Shown: piece by piece, positions 36,236 to 46,039 of the stretch | Position numbering within the stretch: the stretch's first letter is position 1 | Layout: every line of letters starts with the position of its first letter | Assembly: GCA_964603595.1 (NCBI GenBank) | Contig: CAZRVN010000005.1 | Coordinates: forward strand, 1-64,000 | Direction: 5' to 3' | Origin: JAQVEM01 sp964603595 | Lineage (GTDB): Bacteria > Actinomycetota > Humimicrobiia > Humimicrobiales > Humimicrobiaceae | DNA length: 64,000 nucleotides | Notes under the pieces: generated by a model | Database searches by the model: none | Seen by the model: only the letters and a program-made list of their open reading frames with translations | Told to the model about the DNA's origin: nothing | Position numbers and translations under genes: made by a program

Positions 36236-37813
36236 TTATTCCGGTCTCAAAAGAGGGAAAAGAATTACATCTCTTATGGAGCTGCTGTCTGTAAGAATCA
36301 TGACCAATCTGTCAATTCCGATTCCTTCCCCGCCTGTTGGCGGCATTCCATATTCCATAGCTTTTAGAAACTCTATATCAATCTTACCAGTAATTCTTTC
36401 TTCTTCAAACTTGCTCTTTGCCTGATCCCTGAATCTTTCCAGTTGTTCTGACGGGTCAATTAGTTCCGAGAAAGCATTTGCGATTTCTTCCCCTCCAATA
36501 AAAAGTTCAAATCTTTCAGTTAGATTTTCATTTTCAGGGTGTCTTTTTGCCAGAGGAGAGATTTCTATAGGGTAATCTTTTATAAAAGTTGGCTGAATAA
36601 GCTTTGGCTCAACCAGACCTTCAAATATTTCATTTATTATTTTACCCTTGCCCGCACCTTTATCCACCTCAATATTAAAATCACCTGCAACCGATAATAA
36701 TTCTTTTATAGTGTTATCAAAACTTATCTCAACTTTACCAAACTCACGGATAGCTTCCAGCATAGTAAGTTTTTGCCACTCTCCGCCAAGATTTATTTTA
36801 TTTCCCCTGTAAGCTGTGATTAATTTTCCTGTAGATTCGCTGGCAACAAATTTTATTAATTTCTCCGTTGTATCTATCATATCATTATAGTCAGCATACG
36901 CCTGATAAAATTCTAACATAGTAAACTCAGGGTTGTGCTTGTAGGATATCCCCTCATTTCTAAAATTCCTGTTTATTTCAAAAACTCTTTCAAAGCCACT
37001 TATGATTAATCTTTTTAAATATAATTCTGGTGCAATTCTCAAATAGAGGTCAATATCCAGTGTATTATGATGGGTAATAAAAGGTCTTGCAGCAGCTCCT
37101 CCCGGAATAAGCTGTAACATGGGGGTTTCAACTTCATTAAAGCCATTATTATTTAAAAACGCTCTTATCGCGTCTATTATCTTAATTCTTACTAAAAAGG
37201 TTTCCTTTACCTCAGGATTTATAATAAAATCAAGATACCTCTGGCGGTACCTTAATTCCTTATCCTTCAGCCCATGCCATTTCTCAGGCAATATCCTTAT
37301 AGCTTTGCTTAGCAATTCAAACCTGGAAACATTTATAGAAAGCTCTCCAGCACGAGTTACAAAAACATTTCCTTCTATACCTGCCCAATCACCAATATCA
37401 AGATTTAAAAATTCTTCGTAATTATCCTCTCCAATATCCCTCTGGTTAACATAAAGCTGTATTTTTCCCGTAAAATCCTTTATATCAGCAAAAGTAGCTT
37501 TGCCATGTTTCCTGAAACCCATAAGCCGGCCTGCTATTTTAAAAACATCTGTATCCTTCTCACCGGCCTTAAGCTCCTGGTACTTTGCTTTTATGTCTGA
37601 TATATCTGCATTTTTTTCAAACCTGCCTTTATATATTCCCTTACCGTCTTTTTTTAATGCCTTTACTTTCTCAAGCTTCTTCTCAAGCGCTTCAGCCAGG
37701 GGACTCTCTGTATCCAATAAATACTCGCTTTTTGAAGCAATCAATTCAATGCTTTTATCGCTGTCTTTCTTCAAAGCATTATTTTTTTTATCCTTATTAT
37801 CATTTTTTTTCAT
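36236..37813 (-). CDS. lysS: Lysyl-tRNA synthetase, class II
   Basis: A 525-residue class II synthetase. Seen: the OB-fold anticodon domain (VFKIAGRLMGFRKHGKATF), motif 1 region around ETPMLQ, motif 2 FRNEGISYKHNPEFTMLE, and motif 3 GEGIGIDRLVMIL. An extra N-terminal segment of about 60 residues is very rich in Lys/Asp/Glu and probably disordered. A later start is possible, but no better ribosome site is evident. It lies upstream of the mcs operon on the same strand. Confidence 0.95.
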   Translation of the reverse strand: MKKNDNKDKKNNALKKDSDKSIELIASKSEYLLDTESPLAEALEKKLEKVKALKKDGKGIYKGRFEKNADISDIKAKYQELKAGEKDTDVFKIAGRLMGFRKHGKATFADIKDFTGKIQLYVNQRDIGEDNYEEFLNLDIGDWAGIEGNVFVTRAGELSINVSRFELLSKAIRILPEKWHGLKDKELRYRQRYLDFIINPEVKETFLVRIKIIDAIRAFLNNNGFNEVETPMLQLIPGGAAARPFITHHNTLDIDLYLRIAPELYLKRLIISGFERVFEINRNFRNEGISYKHNPEFTMLEFYQAYADYNDMIDTTEKLIKFVASESTGKLITAYRGNKINLGGEWQKLTMLEAIREFGKVEISFDNTIKELLSVAGDFNIEVDKGAGKGKIINEIFEGLVEPKLIQPTFIKDYPIEISPLAKRHPENENLTERFELFIGGEEIANAFSELIDPSEQLERFRDQAKSKFEEERITGKIDIEFLKAMEYGMPPTGGEGIGIDRLVMILTDSSSIRDVILFPLLRPE

Positions 37814-37855
37814 TATTTAAAAACTTCTAAATTATTCCCATTAAAAACCTTTTTT

Positions 37856-38323
37856 TTATTTAATCTTTATTATTTTCAGTCTTTTAGTCTCTTCGGGGGT
37901 TTTGACAAGAACCTCATCTCCTTCTTTTCTGTCAAGGAGAGCCATCCCCATCGGCGACTCATCTGAAATTTTATTTTTATCAGGATCAGATTCTATTGAA
38001 CTTACCATTTTAAATTCCTTATTCCTCTTTTTATCCATGTCCCTTACTACAACAACCGAGCCAAGCTCAATTAGCCCTTTATTCTTTTTATTCTCAATAA
38101 TTACGTAATTGCTTAAAATTTCATTTATCTGCTCTATCCTGCCCTCTATAAAGGCCTGCTCATTCTTGGCATAATCATATTCGGAATTTTCAGTCAAATC
38201 CCCGCCGGAATTTTTTGCTTCTTTGAGTCTTTCCGCTATCTCTTTACGCTTTTTGTTTATAAGGTCTTCCCTTTCCTTAACCAGTTCTTCATATCCCTCT
38301 TTTGTAAGACGGTATTCTTTCAT
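37856..38323 (-). CDS. greA: Transcription elongation factor GreA
   Basis: A 155-residue factor that rescues backtracked RNA polymerase. The N-terminal coiled coil carries the acidic tip (GGDLTENSEYDYAKNEQ), and the C-terminal FKBP-like domain ends in the family pattern with ISDESPMGMALLDRKEGDEV. It is 42 bases upstream of lysS, the common greA-lysS pairing of Gram-positive bacteria. Confidence 0.95.
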   Translation of the reverse strand: MKEYRLTKEGYEELVKEREDLINKKRKEIAERLKEAKNSGGDLTENSEYDYAKNEQAFIEGRIEQINEILSNYVIIENKKNKGLIELGSVVVVRDMDKKRNKEFKMVSSIESDPDKNKISDESPMGMALLDRKEGDEVLVKTPEETKRLKIIKIK

Positions 38324-38461
38324 ATATCTATTCCCCCAATTCCTCCATCTTCTTTATATCCTTTTAATATTTGCTCTCAGTATTGAAGTCATTAATAAGT
38401 TAATTATTTAATTGAGGTATTATATTGTATGATATAAAAGATGTCAAAAATAAATATTTTA

Positions 38462-39244
38462 TTAACCAAATCTTCCAGTTATATAATCTTCTGTTCTTTT
38501 ATCTCCGGGATTCGTAAATATCTTGTTGGTATCGCCATATTCAATTAATAATGCCGGCTCCCCAATCTTTTCAGTAAGAAAAAACGCTGCTTTCTGCGAA
38601 ACTCTTGCTGCCTGCTGCATATTATGGGTAACTATTATTATGGTGTAATTTTCCTTAAGCTCGTCTATTAAATCCTCTATTTTTTGTGTTGAGATTGGGT
38701 CTAGCGCAGATGCGGGTTCGTCCATAAGTATTATCTCAGGATTTACAGCAAGCAGTCTTGCAATACATAACCTCTGCTGCTGACCCCCCGAGAGGTCCAT
38801 GGCATTTGTATTCAGTTTATGCTTTACTTCATCCCAGAGTGCAGACCTCTTCAAACTATCTTCTACTATTGAATCCAGCTGACTCTTTGAATACTTTTTA
38901 TGCAAACGGGGACCGAAAGTCACATTTTCGTAGATAGTCTTTGGGAAAGGATTTGGTCTTTGAAAAACCATTCCAATTCTTTTCCTGAGGTCTACAACAT
39001 CAATATTGTCTTTGTATATATCAACATCATCAATTATCACCTCTCCTTCCACCCTGGTACTGGGCAGAAGTTCATTCATACGATTAAAAGTCCTCAGGAA
39101 AGTAGATTTACCACATCCGGATGGACCAATTATTGCAGTTATGGAATTCTTTTTTATATCCATGCCTATATCCGATAAAACTTTTACTGCCCCGTAATAA
39201 AATCCAAAATTTCTTACTTTTATCTTTATTTCATCTTTACTCAT
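38462..39244 (-). CDS. pstB: Phosphate ABC transporter ATP-binding protein
   Basis: A 260-residue ABC ATPase of the high-affinity phosphate importer. Seen: Walker A GPSGCGKST, Q-loop FQRPNPFPKTIYENV (a PstB hallmark), signature LSGGQQQRL, Walker B LMDEPASALDP and the H-loop THNM. pstS, pstC, pstA and phoU are not next to it, so the operon is split. A tandem TTAACA repeat upstream may be a PhoP site. Confidence 0.95.
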   Translation of the reverse strand: MSKDEIKIKVRNFGFYYGAVKVLSDIGMDIKKNSITAIIGPSGCGKSTFLRTFNRMNELLPSTRVEGEVIIDDVDIYKDNIDVVDLRKRIGMVFQRPNPFPKTIYENVTFGPRLHKKYSKSQLDSIVEDSLKRSALWDEVKHKLNTNAMDLSGGQQQRLCIARLLAVNPEIILMDEPASALDPISTQKIEDLIDELKENYTIIIVTHNMQQAARVSQKAAFFLTEKIGEPALLIEYGDTNKIFTNPGDKRTEDYITGRFG

Positions 39245-39368
39245 CGTTTAAGGAAACCCCTAATTTTACTCAAACGTTACAATCTTTAGAATAAAAAACT
39301 CTTAAACCAGCAAATTTAGCGAAATAATACCAAATAATCCTTTAAAAAATAACTGAAATATCCTAATT

Positions 39369-39385
39369 TTAACAAAATTTTAACA
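39369..39385. promoter_or_regulatory. Candidate Pho box upstream of pstB
   Basis: Two TTAACA hexamers (39369-39374 and 39380-39385) are spaced by exactly 11 bases, the arrangement of PhoP-binding repeats in Bacillus. They lie about 125 bases upstream of the pstB start, in the pstB-purE gap. The match is short and AT-rich, so it may be chance, but the gene context fits. Confidence 0.35.
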
Positions 39386-39412
39386 ACTCAACCGTAAATT
39401 TATTTCCCCACT

Positions 39413-39871
39413 CTATTTTGTCATTTTGGCTTTATATCCCTCAATTTTTTTTGCCATATCATCATACTTTAGAGCAAGTATCTGTATAGCCATAAGTGCT
39501 GCGTTTTCTGCACCATCTATAGACATGCATGCAACAGGAACTCCTGAGGGCATCTGTGCTATAGAAAAAAGGGAATCCAGTCCATTTAAACCTGACGACT
39601 TAATAGGTACACCTATTACCGGAACTGTTGTATGAGAAGCAATAAAACCAGGAAGATGGGCTGCTTTTCCTGCTCCTGCAATTATCACTTCTATGCCATT
39701 TGATTTTGCATTAATAGCAAATTCCCTTGTCCTGTCAGGCATTCTGTGAGCCGACAGTACATTTACCTCATAATCTACTTTAAACTCTTTTAAAACATTT
39801 GATGCCTTCTTCATTACAACCTCATCTGAAATACTGCCCATAACCACAGCAACTTTTTTACCACCAGCCAT
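39413..39871 (-). CDS. purE: N5-carboxyaminoimidazole ribonucleotide mutase
   Basis: A 152-residue PurE of purine synthesis. Seen: VMGSISDEVVMKKA, the SAHRMPD loop and the AGAGKAAHLPGFIA segment, in class I order. purK is not adjacent. It ends the purA-purD-purE run, starting six bases after purD. Confidence 0.95.
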   Translation of the reverse strand: MAGGKKVAVVMGSISDEVVMKKASNVLKEFKVDYEVNVLSAHRMPDRTREFAINAKSNGIEVIIAGAGKAAHLPGFIASHTTVPVIGVPIKSSGLNGLDSLFSIAQMPSGVPVACMSIDGAENAALMAIQILALKYDDMAKKIEGYKAKMTK

Positions 39872-39877
39872 TATTAA

Positions 39878-41167
39878 TCACTCACTCCTTTCCGCCTTTA
39901 ATGCAATATCTTTCCTGTACTGGATCCCTATGAATTTTATTTTTCCCATTGCCGAATATATCTTTTCTCTTGCCTCTTTAAAACTGGTAGCCCTGGAAAC
40001 AACACTAAAAACTCTCCCTCCATTTGTTACTATATTGCCGCTTTCCACTTTTGTACCAGCATGAAATATAATTATATCCTGACTATCGTTATAGCTTTCA
40101 AGACCTTTAATTACATCCCCTTTCGATGAGCTCCGAGGGTACCCTTCAGATGCAGCTACCACACATACACACCTGTTGCTATCCCACCTGACTTCTTCTC
40201 TATTTAAATTCCCCTCAGCGCATTCCAAGAGCAGCGGCAAGAGGTCGTCCTTAAGTCTCGGCAGTATAACCTGAGTTTCAGGATCTCCGAATCTGCAGTT
40301 ATATTCAAGCAGGTAAGGCTCACCACTACTAACCATTATTCCGGCATATAAAACACCCTTATACTTTATATCCTCTTCAAGCATTGCACTGTATGCAGGA
40401 AAAATGATTTCATCTAAAATCCGCCCGTATGTTTTATCATCAACCATTGGAACCGGGCTGTAGCTTCCCATACCACCTGTATTTTCCCCTCTGTCATTAT
40501 CAAAAATTCTTTTATAATCCTGGGCTGGAGTCATTGGAACTATATTTTTACCATCGCAAAGACTTAATACAGATAATTCATAACCATCCAGGAAGTCTTC
40601 AATTATTATACGGTCCCCCGACACGCCAAATTTACTTTTTATAAAACAATCTTCCACCGCTTCCATAGCCTGGCTTTTATCCCTGGCAATAACCACACCT
40701 TTTCCTGCTGCAAGCCCATCAGCTTTTATAACAACCGGGAATTTTTTTCTTTCTTCTATGTAATCTCTTGCTTTTTTATAATCCTTTTTTTCTAAAACAA
40801 CTCCCCCGGGGGTAGGGATATTATTCCTCTGTAGAAACTCCTTTGTAAAGACTTTGCTACCTTCTATTGTAGCTGCTTTCCTGTCAGGACCAAAAATCTT
40901 AAGCCCCTCCTTATTGAAATAGTCAACTATTCCATCTACCAGAGGTGCTTCCGGTCCAACTACAGTTAGCTCTACCTGCTTATCCCTTACCAGCTCCGCA
41001 ATTTCCTGAAAGTTCTCTTTAGATGCATCAATTTTAATACACTCCGCAATTCCAGCTATCCCGGCATTGCCCGGAGCAGCATATATCTTATCTACCAGCG
41101 GACTTTTTGATATTTTCCAGACAAGGCAGTGTTCCCTGCCTCCACTACCTATTACCAGTATATTCAA
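39878..41167 (-). CDS. purD: Phosphoribosylamine-glycine ligase
   Basis: A 429-residue ATP-grasp enzyme making GAR in purine synthesis. Seen: the start NILVIGSGGREHCLVWK, VVGPEAPLVDGI, KADGLAAGKGV, and ENTGGMGSYSPVP followed by YNCRFGDPETQ. Complete. It lies 22 bases after purA. Confidence 0.96.
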   Translation of the reverse strand: MNILVIGSGGREHCLVWKISKSPLVDKIYAAPGNAGIAGIAECIKIDASKENFQEIAELVRDKQVELTVVGPEAPLVDGIVDYFNKEGLKIFGPDRKAATIEGSKVFTKEFLQRNNIPTPGGVVLEKKDYKKARDYIEERKKFPVVIKADGLAAGKGVVIARDKSQAMEAVEDCFIKSKFGVSGDRIIIEDFLDGYELSVLSLCDGKNIVPMTPAQDYKRIFDNDRGENTGGMGSYSPVPMVDDKTYGRILDEIIFPAYSAMLEEDIKYKGVLYAGIMVSSGEPYLLEYNCRFGDPETQVILPRLKDDLLPLLLECAEGNLNREEVRWDSNRCVCVVAASEGYPRSSSKGDVIKGLESYNDSQDIIIFHAGTKVESGNIVTNGGRVFSVVSRATSFKEAREKIYSAMGKIKFIGIQYRKDIALKAERSE

Positions 41168-41189
41168 CTTTTTTCCTTTATTTCCTTTA

Positions 41190-42518
41190 TCAAACTATAA
41201 GCGTTGACCTGCTATTTTGATTAAATAACCTGTCCCTTAAAATATCATCTTTAATAATTACCCTGCTTCTTTCAGCTCCTACACTTACCATAGAGACCGG
41301 AATTTTAAGAATTTTTTCAATTCTTTTTATATAATCTTTTGCCTGAACCGGAAGATCCTTGAATTTCTTTATTACACTGATATCATCATCCCAGCCCTCA
41401 AATTCCTCATATATGGGTTCACATTTATGTAAAATAGTCTGGTGCCCGGGCATGTCTTTATAAACCTTGCCATTATACCTGTAACCGGTACATATTTTTA
41501 TTTTTTTCAGTCCACTAAGTATATCCAGCTTTGTAAGAGCAATGCTATCAAAAGTATTTATCATAGACGAATATTTCAATATAACTGTATCCAGCCATCC
41601 GCATCTCCTGGGCCTGCCGGTTGTTGTACCGTACTCTTTCCCTTTCTCCCTTAGATACTTACCTGCGCTGCCTTCTTCCTCAGTTGGAAATGGACCGGAA
41701 CCCACCCTCGTAGTATATGCCTTGACCACTCCAATTATTTCATCCAGCCGGCACGGGCCTACACCTGCCCCAACACAAATACCCCCGGCAATTGTTGAAG
41801 AGGAAGTCACATAAGGATAAGTTCCATGATCAATGTCAAGCATTGTTCCCTGAGCTCCCTCAAATAATACTCTTTTATTTTCTTCAAGGGCTTTACTTAT
41901 AAGAAAAGTGGTATCCACAATATATTTTCCAATTCTCTGTGCGTACTGCTTATACTGGTTAAAAATTTCATCAGGATCCAGCGGTTCAAGTCCATAAATT
42001 TTTTCTAATATGGCATTGTTTAACTTTAAAGACGCATCCAGCTTTGTCCTGAATATCTTCAAATCCTGTAAATCCTGTACCCTTATACCCCTCCTTAAGG
42101 CTTTATCAGCATAAACAGGCCCGATACCTTTATGAGTGGTTCCTATTTTAGACTTGCCCAGCCTGTGCTCAGCTGCCTTATCCATAATTATATGATAAGG
42201 CATAACCAGGTGAGCATTACAGCTTATCCTTAAATTATCAGTTTTTATTCCCTTGCTTCCCAGCTCATCCAGTTCATTTATTAAAACCTCGGGATTCAAT
42301 ACCACACCATTTCCTATAACGCACGTTACATCAGGATATAAAATTCCCGATGGTGTTAAATGAAGCTTGAATTGATCATTTCCCTTTACAACTGTATGCC
42401 CGGCATTATTTCCACCCTGGAATCTCACCACCATATCTACATTGTTTGAAATCAAATCAACTATTCTACCTTTTCCTTCATCACCCCACTGTGAGCCAAC
42501 AATAGCTATACCTGGCAT
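41190..42518 (-). CDS. purA: Adenylosuccinate synthetase
   Basis: A 442-residue GTP-dependent enzyme of AMP synthesis. Seen: GSQWGDEGKGRIVD, NGVVLNPEVL, GTTHKGIGPVYADK, and EGAQGTMLDIDHGTYPYVTSS. I place the start at ATG 42518, since GAGAGGAG is eight bases upstream; a GTG at 42527 would lie on top of that ribosome site. With this start the gene begins one base after the dnaB stop, so translation is probably coupled to dnaB. Confidence 0.95.
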   Translation of the reverse strand: MPGIAIVGSQWGDEGKGRIVDLISNNVDMVVRFQGGNNAGHTVVKGNDQFKLHLTPSGILYPDVTCVIGNGVVLNPEVLINELDELGSKGIKTDNLRISCNAHLVMPYHIIMDKAAEHRLGKSKIGTTHKGIGPVYADKALRRGIRVQDLQDLKIFRTKLDASLKLNNAILEKIYGLEPLDPDEIFNQYKQYAQRIGKYIVDTTFLISKALEENKRVLFEGAQGTMLDIDHGTYPYVTSSSTIAGGICVGAGVGPCRLDEIIGVVKAYTTRVGSGPFPTEEEGSAGKYLREKGKEYGTTTGRPRRCGWLDTVILKYSSMINTFDSIALTKLDILSGLKKIKICTGYRYNGKVYKDMPGHQTILHKCEPIYEEFEGWDDDISVIKKFKDLPVQAKDYIKRIEKILKIPVSMVSVGAERSRVIIKDDILRDRLFNQNSRSTLIV

Positions 42519-42519
42519 T

Positions 42520-43932
42520 TTATTCACTCCTCTCTTCAGTCTGGTAAGACTTGCTTAGATTTGAGAACAATGCAAATTCTTTATTGAAATGCATATTTAT
42601 TTTCCCTGTAGGACCGTTCCTGTGTTTTGCTACTATAATTTCAGCTTTTCCTGTATGCCTGTTTTCATCATCCTCATAATAATCATCCCTGTATATGAAC
42701 GCCACAAGATCCGCATCCTGCTCAATAGAGCCCGATTCTCTTAAATCTGCAAGAAATGGCCTCTTCTTGTCCCTCTTCTCTACCTCCCTTGAGAGCTGTG
42801 ATACTGCTATCACCGGTATATTTAATTCCTTAGCGATACCTTTAAGATTCTGGGATATCTCAGTAATCTCCAGTACTTTATTACCTCTGTAGTTTGAAGT
42901 GGACTGCATTAGCTGTAAATAATCAACAATTATAAGTTTGACACCGCTTGTACTGACCATCATACGGGCTCTTGCTCTCAGGTCCATTACATTTAAAAAC
43001 GCCGTATCATCTATGTATATCTTGCACTCTGATAACCTTTCAACCGACCTTGCAAGCTTACCCCATTCTTCGTCTCTTATTTTACCCCTTCTCAAATCAT
43101 GAAGATTTATCTTTGACTCCGCACTCATCATCCTTAATGCTATCTGCTGTTTTGACATCTCTAACGAGAAAATAGCTACAGGCAGCTTCTCCTTCATGGC
43201 AATATTTTTTACCATGCCCAGCACAAGTGAGGTTTTCCCCATTCCTGGCCTTGCTGCTATGATAATCAAATCAGAATTTTGAAAACCCGAAGTCAGCTGG
43301 TCATAATCTACATACCCGGAAGGTATTCCGGATACATCAGAACTACCTTCATGTAATACTTCTACAAGCTCATATGCTTCAGAAACCAGGTCTTTCATTA
43401 CCGCGCTTCTATCCCTTGCACTACCCCTGTTTAAATCCTTATATACAGAAAATACAAGTTGCTGGGCTTTATCCACAGCTGCCTGCAAATCCTCGGGAAC
43501 CTCATAGCCCATGATTGCGATTTCGGTAGCTGCGTAAATTAGTTTTCTTAAAATTGAATAATTCCTTACAATCCTGGCATAATACTCTGCATTAGTTGCC
43601 AGCGGAATATTACTTATAAGAGAGTGGATAAAAGTTTTTCCTCCTATCTCCTCAAGCAATCCTTTCTTTTTAAGATGGTCTGCTACTGTTATAGGGTCAG
43701 CAGGCTCCCCTTTCATATACAGCTCTACTATTGAATTAAAAATTTCCTGGTTGGATTTCCTGTAAAAATCTCCTGAATTTACCAGTTCCATAACTGATAA
43801 TATAGCGTCTTTTGAAATTAACATAGCACCAAGCAAAGACTCTTCAGCTTCTATGTTATACGGCGGTATCCGTTCTAATTTGCTTGTATCCAGAGGAGAA
43901 AATTTTCTTTCTTTTTTAATTTGTTCTTGCAT
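42520..43932 (-). CDS. dnaB: Replicative DNA helicase
   Basis: A 470-residue DnaB-family helicase. Seen: N-terminal domain start PPYNIEAEESLLGAML, Walker A ARPGMGKTS, Walker B IIVDYLQLM and the RecA-like QLSREVEKR...LADLRESGSIEQDADLV motif. No intein is present. The rplI-dnaB-purA order is common in Gram-positive genomes. Confidence 0.96.
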   Translation of the reverse strand: MQEQIKKERKFSPLDTSKLERIPPYNIEAEESLLGAMLISKDAILSVMELVNSGDFYRKSNQEIFNSIVELYMKGEPADPITVADHLKKKGLLEEIGGKTFIHSLISNIPLATNAEYYARIVRNYSILRKLIYAATEIAIMGYEVPEDLQAAVDKAQQLVFSVYKDLNRGSARDRSAVMKDLVSEAYELVEVLHEGSSDVSGIPSGYVDYDQLTSGFQNSDLIIIAARPGMGKTSLVLGMVKNIAMKEKLPVAIFSLEMSKQQIALRMMSAESKINLHDLRRGKIRDEEWGKLARSVERLSECKIYIDDTAFLNVMDLRARARMMVSTSGVKLIIVDYLQLMQSTSNYRGNKVLEITEISQNLKGIAKELNIPVIAVSQLSREVEKRDKKRPFLADLRESGSIEQDADLVAFIYRDDYYEDDENRHTGKAEIIVAKHRNGPTGKINMHFNKEFALFSNLSKSYQTEERSE

Positions 43933-43982
43933 AAACTATTTTTATATCCGAACTTAGATTTTAGATTCTCTTTCTCTATTCC

Positions 43983-44657
43983 TCAAACTTTCCTGGTTTC
44001 GCTTGATTTATCTTCTTTCTTTCTCTCTGCTTTGCTATTTTTAGTCTTTTCCTTCCCTGACTTTTTTTCTGCCTTTTCTTCACCTTCAGGTTTTTCTATC
44101 TTGCTTTCCTTTATCTTGTCTTTTTCTACTTCCTCTTTTTCCTGTTCCTCTTTCTCCAAGTTTTCTTTTTCCTTCTCTGCCTTACAAGTTTCAATCAATG
44201 CCTTTGATTCCTCATCCGGCTCTACTTTTACCTTTAAAGGCACTTTTATTTCTTTGTATAATTTTAGCTCTATATCATATTCCCCTAACTCTTTTATATG
44301 CTCCTGCAGGTCAATTTTTTTTCTGTCTATGTCTATTTTCCTTTCCCCGGAAATTTTTTCTGAAATGTCTTTATTTGTTATAGAACCATAGAGCTTACCT
44401 TCCTCACCTGTCTTTACAATAAAGACAACCTCAAGACCTTCAAGCCTTTTGGCAAGCTCCTCCGCTTCCTTTATATTCCTGGCTTCAACTTTTATAGCTG
44501 CCTGCTTAACAATCTTCATCTGATTTATATTCCCTCTGGTAGCAGGAATAGCCAGGCCATTGGGTATTAAATAATTATTTGCATATCCAGACTTTACTTC
44601 TACCTCATCTCCAACATCACCCAGTTTCTCATGATATTTAGTAAGTATTATTTTCAA
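43983..44657 (-). CDS. rplI: 50S ribosomal protein L9 with long charged tail
   Basis: A 224-residue L9. Residues 1-150 are canonical (VKSGYANNYLIPNGLAIPAT, then the long helix and the C-domain). The last 75 residues are an almost pure Lys/Glu/Ser tail, rare in L9, probably disordered on the ribosome surface. The start is TTG at 44657 with GGAGGAGG close upstream. It precedes dnaB. Confidence 0.94.
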   Translation of the reverse strand: MKIILTKYHEKLGDVGDEVEVKSGYANNYLIPNGLAIPATRGNINQMKIVKQAAIKVEARNIKEAEELAKRLEGLEVVFIVKTGEEGKLYGSITNKDISEKISGERKIDIDRKKIDLQEHIKELGEYDIELKLYKEIKVPLKVKVEPDEESKALIETCKAEKEKENLEKEEQEKEEVEKDKIKESKIEKPEGEEKAEKKSGKEKTKNSKAERKKEDKSSETRKV

Positions 44658-44713
44658 ATCCTCCTCCTATCTTCCCTCTTACTTTCTGCTCTTATCTTCT
44701 GTTTAAAACTAAA

Positions 44714-45703
44714 CTAACTTTTTCTTTTCAATCTTCTAAAATTGGTCCATATATCTATTAATCCCAAAAAAACCACAACTATCAGCGCAAAATTAAAAAA
44801 TAAACCCAGCAGCACAAATATAATTACTCTCCATAAAATTTGCAGTTTAAACTTTTCCATTAACCCCCATATTACCGCTATTCCAAGAATCAGGTACAAT
44901 GGACCAAAAACAGCTATCAGGTTTAAACCGGCAATGTCCAGTATTTTATTAAAATACTGGCTACCTGAAGGTATAATTATCAGCACAATTCCTAAAATCA
45001 TACCCCAGCACCAGTACCAGGGAGCGTCCCAGTACCTGAAAGATGGAAACTCTTTCATACCGGCATTATATCTTTTAAGTGCTGCGTTTGTTGCTATATA
45101 ATTCATGAAGCTTATAAAAGCAATCAGGCTTATCAAAATTCCCGGGATGATATAAAGCATAAATTCTAAAACATCCCTTGTCTGCTCCAGTACAGTCTCA
45201 AACTGTGACTGCTCAATTGACAGTAACCCAGCATATTCTGTGAGAAAATTACCGCTTAGAACCTGGTTAATATAGGAATTATAATATTTAATAAACTCAC
45301 TAATATAATTAACCCTGTTTATAGCAGAGTTTGCTATAATGTATAACAATAAAGCTCCGAAAAATACTAAAAAAATACAGCTTACAGAAAATAACTTACT
45401 TTTATCTTTCCTTACAGAATTTCTATAAACAAAAGAAATTCCAATTATTAAAAGAGCTACAACCGGCACCAACACATAATCCTGAAAAACCAGAATAACA
45501 GAGGATATAACAGCACATATTATACCATCCTTTATTCTTCCGGATAATACCAAAAGAGTAGCCGGAACCGGCAGAAATATTACTCCTGCTATCCCAAAGA
45601 ACGGCACAAAAACTGCAAAGGCCAGGGATAAAAGAGTTAACAAAGTAAGCAATGCCAGGTTTAGTCTTTTAATTTTGGTATTTTCTAAATTATCAAAGGA
45701 CAT
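44714..45703 (-). CDS. DUF2232 (YybS-like) membrane protein
   Basis: A 329-residue integral membrane protein with about eight hydrophobic helices. Its location between rpsR and rplI and its helix pattern match the YybS/DUF2232 family of Gram-positive bacteria. Function is unknown; distant similarity to ECF-type transport subunits has been discussed for this family. It begins one base after the rpsR stop, so translation is coupled. Confidence 0.8.
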   Translation of the reverse strand: MSFDNLENTKIKRLNLALLTLLTLLSLAFAVFVPFFGIAGVIFLPVPATLLVLSGRIKDGIICAVISSVILVFQDYVLVPVVALLIIGISFVYRNSVRKDKSKLFSVSCIFLVFFGALLLYIIANSAINRVNYISEFIKYYNSYINQVLSGNFLTEYAGLLSIEQSQFETVLEQTRDVLEFMLYIIPGILISLIAFISFMNYIATNAALKRYNAGMKEFPSFRYWDAPWYWCWGMILGIVLIIIPSGSQYFNKILDIAGLNLIAVFGPLYLILGIAVIWGLMEKFKLQILWRVIIFVLLGLFFNFALIVVVFLGLIDIWTNFRRLKRKS

Positions 45704-45704
45704 A

Positions 45705-45995
45705 TTATCTTTTATAATAAGGTATAAGAGCTATGACCCTTGCTCTTTTTATGGCCATGGCAATTTTTTTCTGATGCTGAACACAATTTCCCGTAGACCT
45801 TCTCGGCCTTATCTTTCCTTTATCAGAAATAAACTTTTCAAGCATGCTTACATTTTTATAATCAATATTATCAATGTTTTCTCTACAGAAATAACAAAAT
45901 CTCTTTCTCTGTCTTAAATTAATCGAATTACCAGTTGCACTTCTTAAGTTTTTACTACTTCTATCATTTCTATCATTTTTATTTTTTCTAGCCAA
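45705..45995 (-). CDS. rpsR: 30S ribosomal protein S18
   Basis: A 96-residue S18. Seen: RKRFCYFC, the KNVSMLEKFISDKGKI core and CVQHQKKIAMAIKRARVIALIPY. About 25 extra basic, Asn-rich residues precede the usual start. TTG at 45995 is the start, with GGAG upstream. It lies in the rpsF-ssb-rpsR operon. Confidence 0.95.
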   Translation of the reverse strand: MARKNKNDRNDRSSKNLRSATGNSINLRQRKRFCYFCRENIDNIDYKNVSMLEKFISDKGKIRPRRSTGNCVQHQKKIAMAIKRARVIALIPYYKR

Positions 45996-46039
45996 TTAAA
46001 ACTTCTCCTTCTTCCTATATCTTAAAATTTACACAATGT

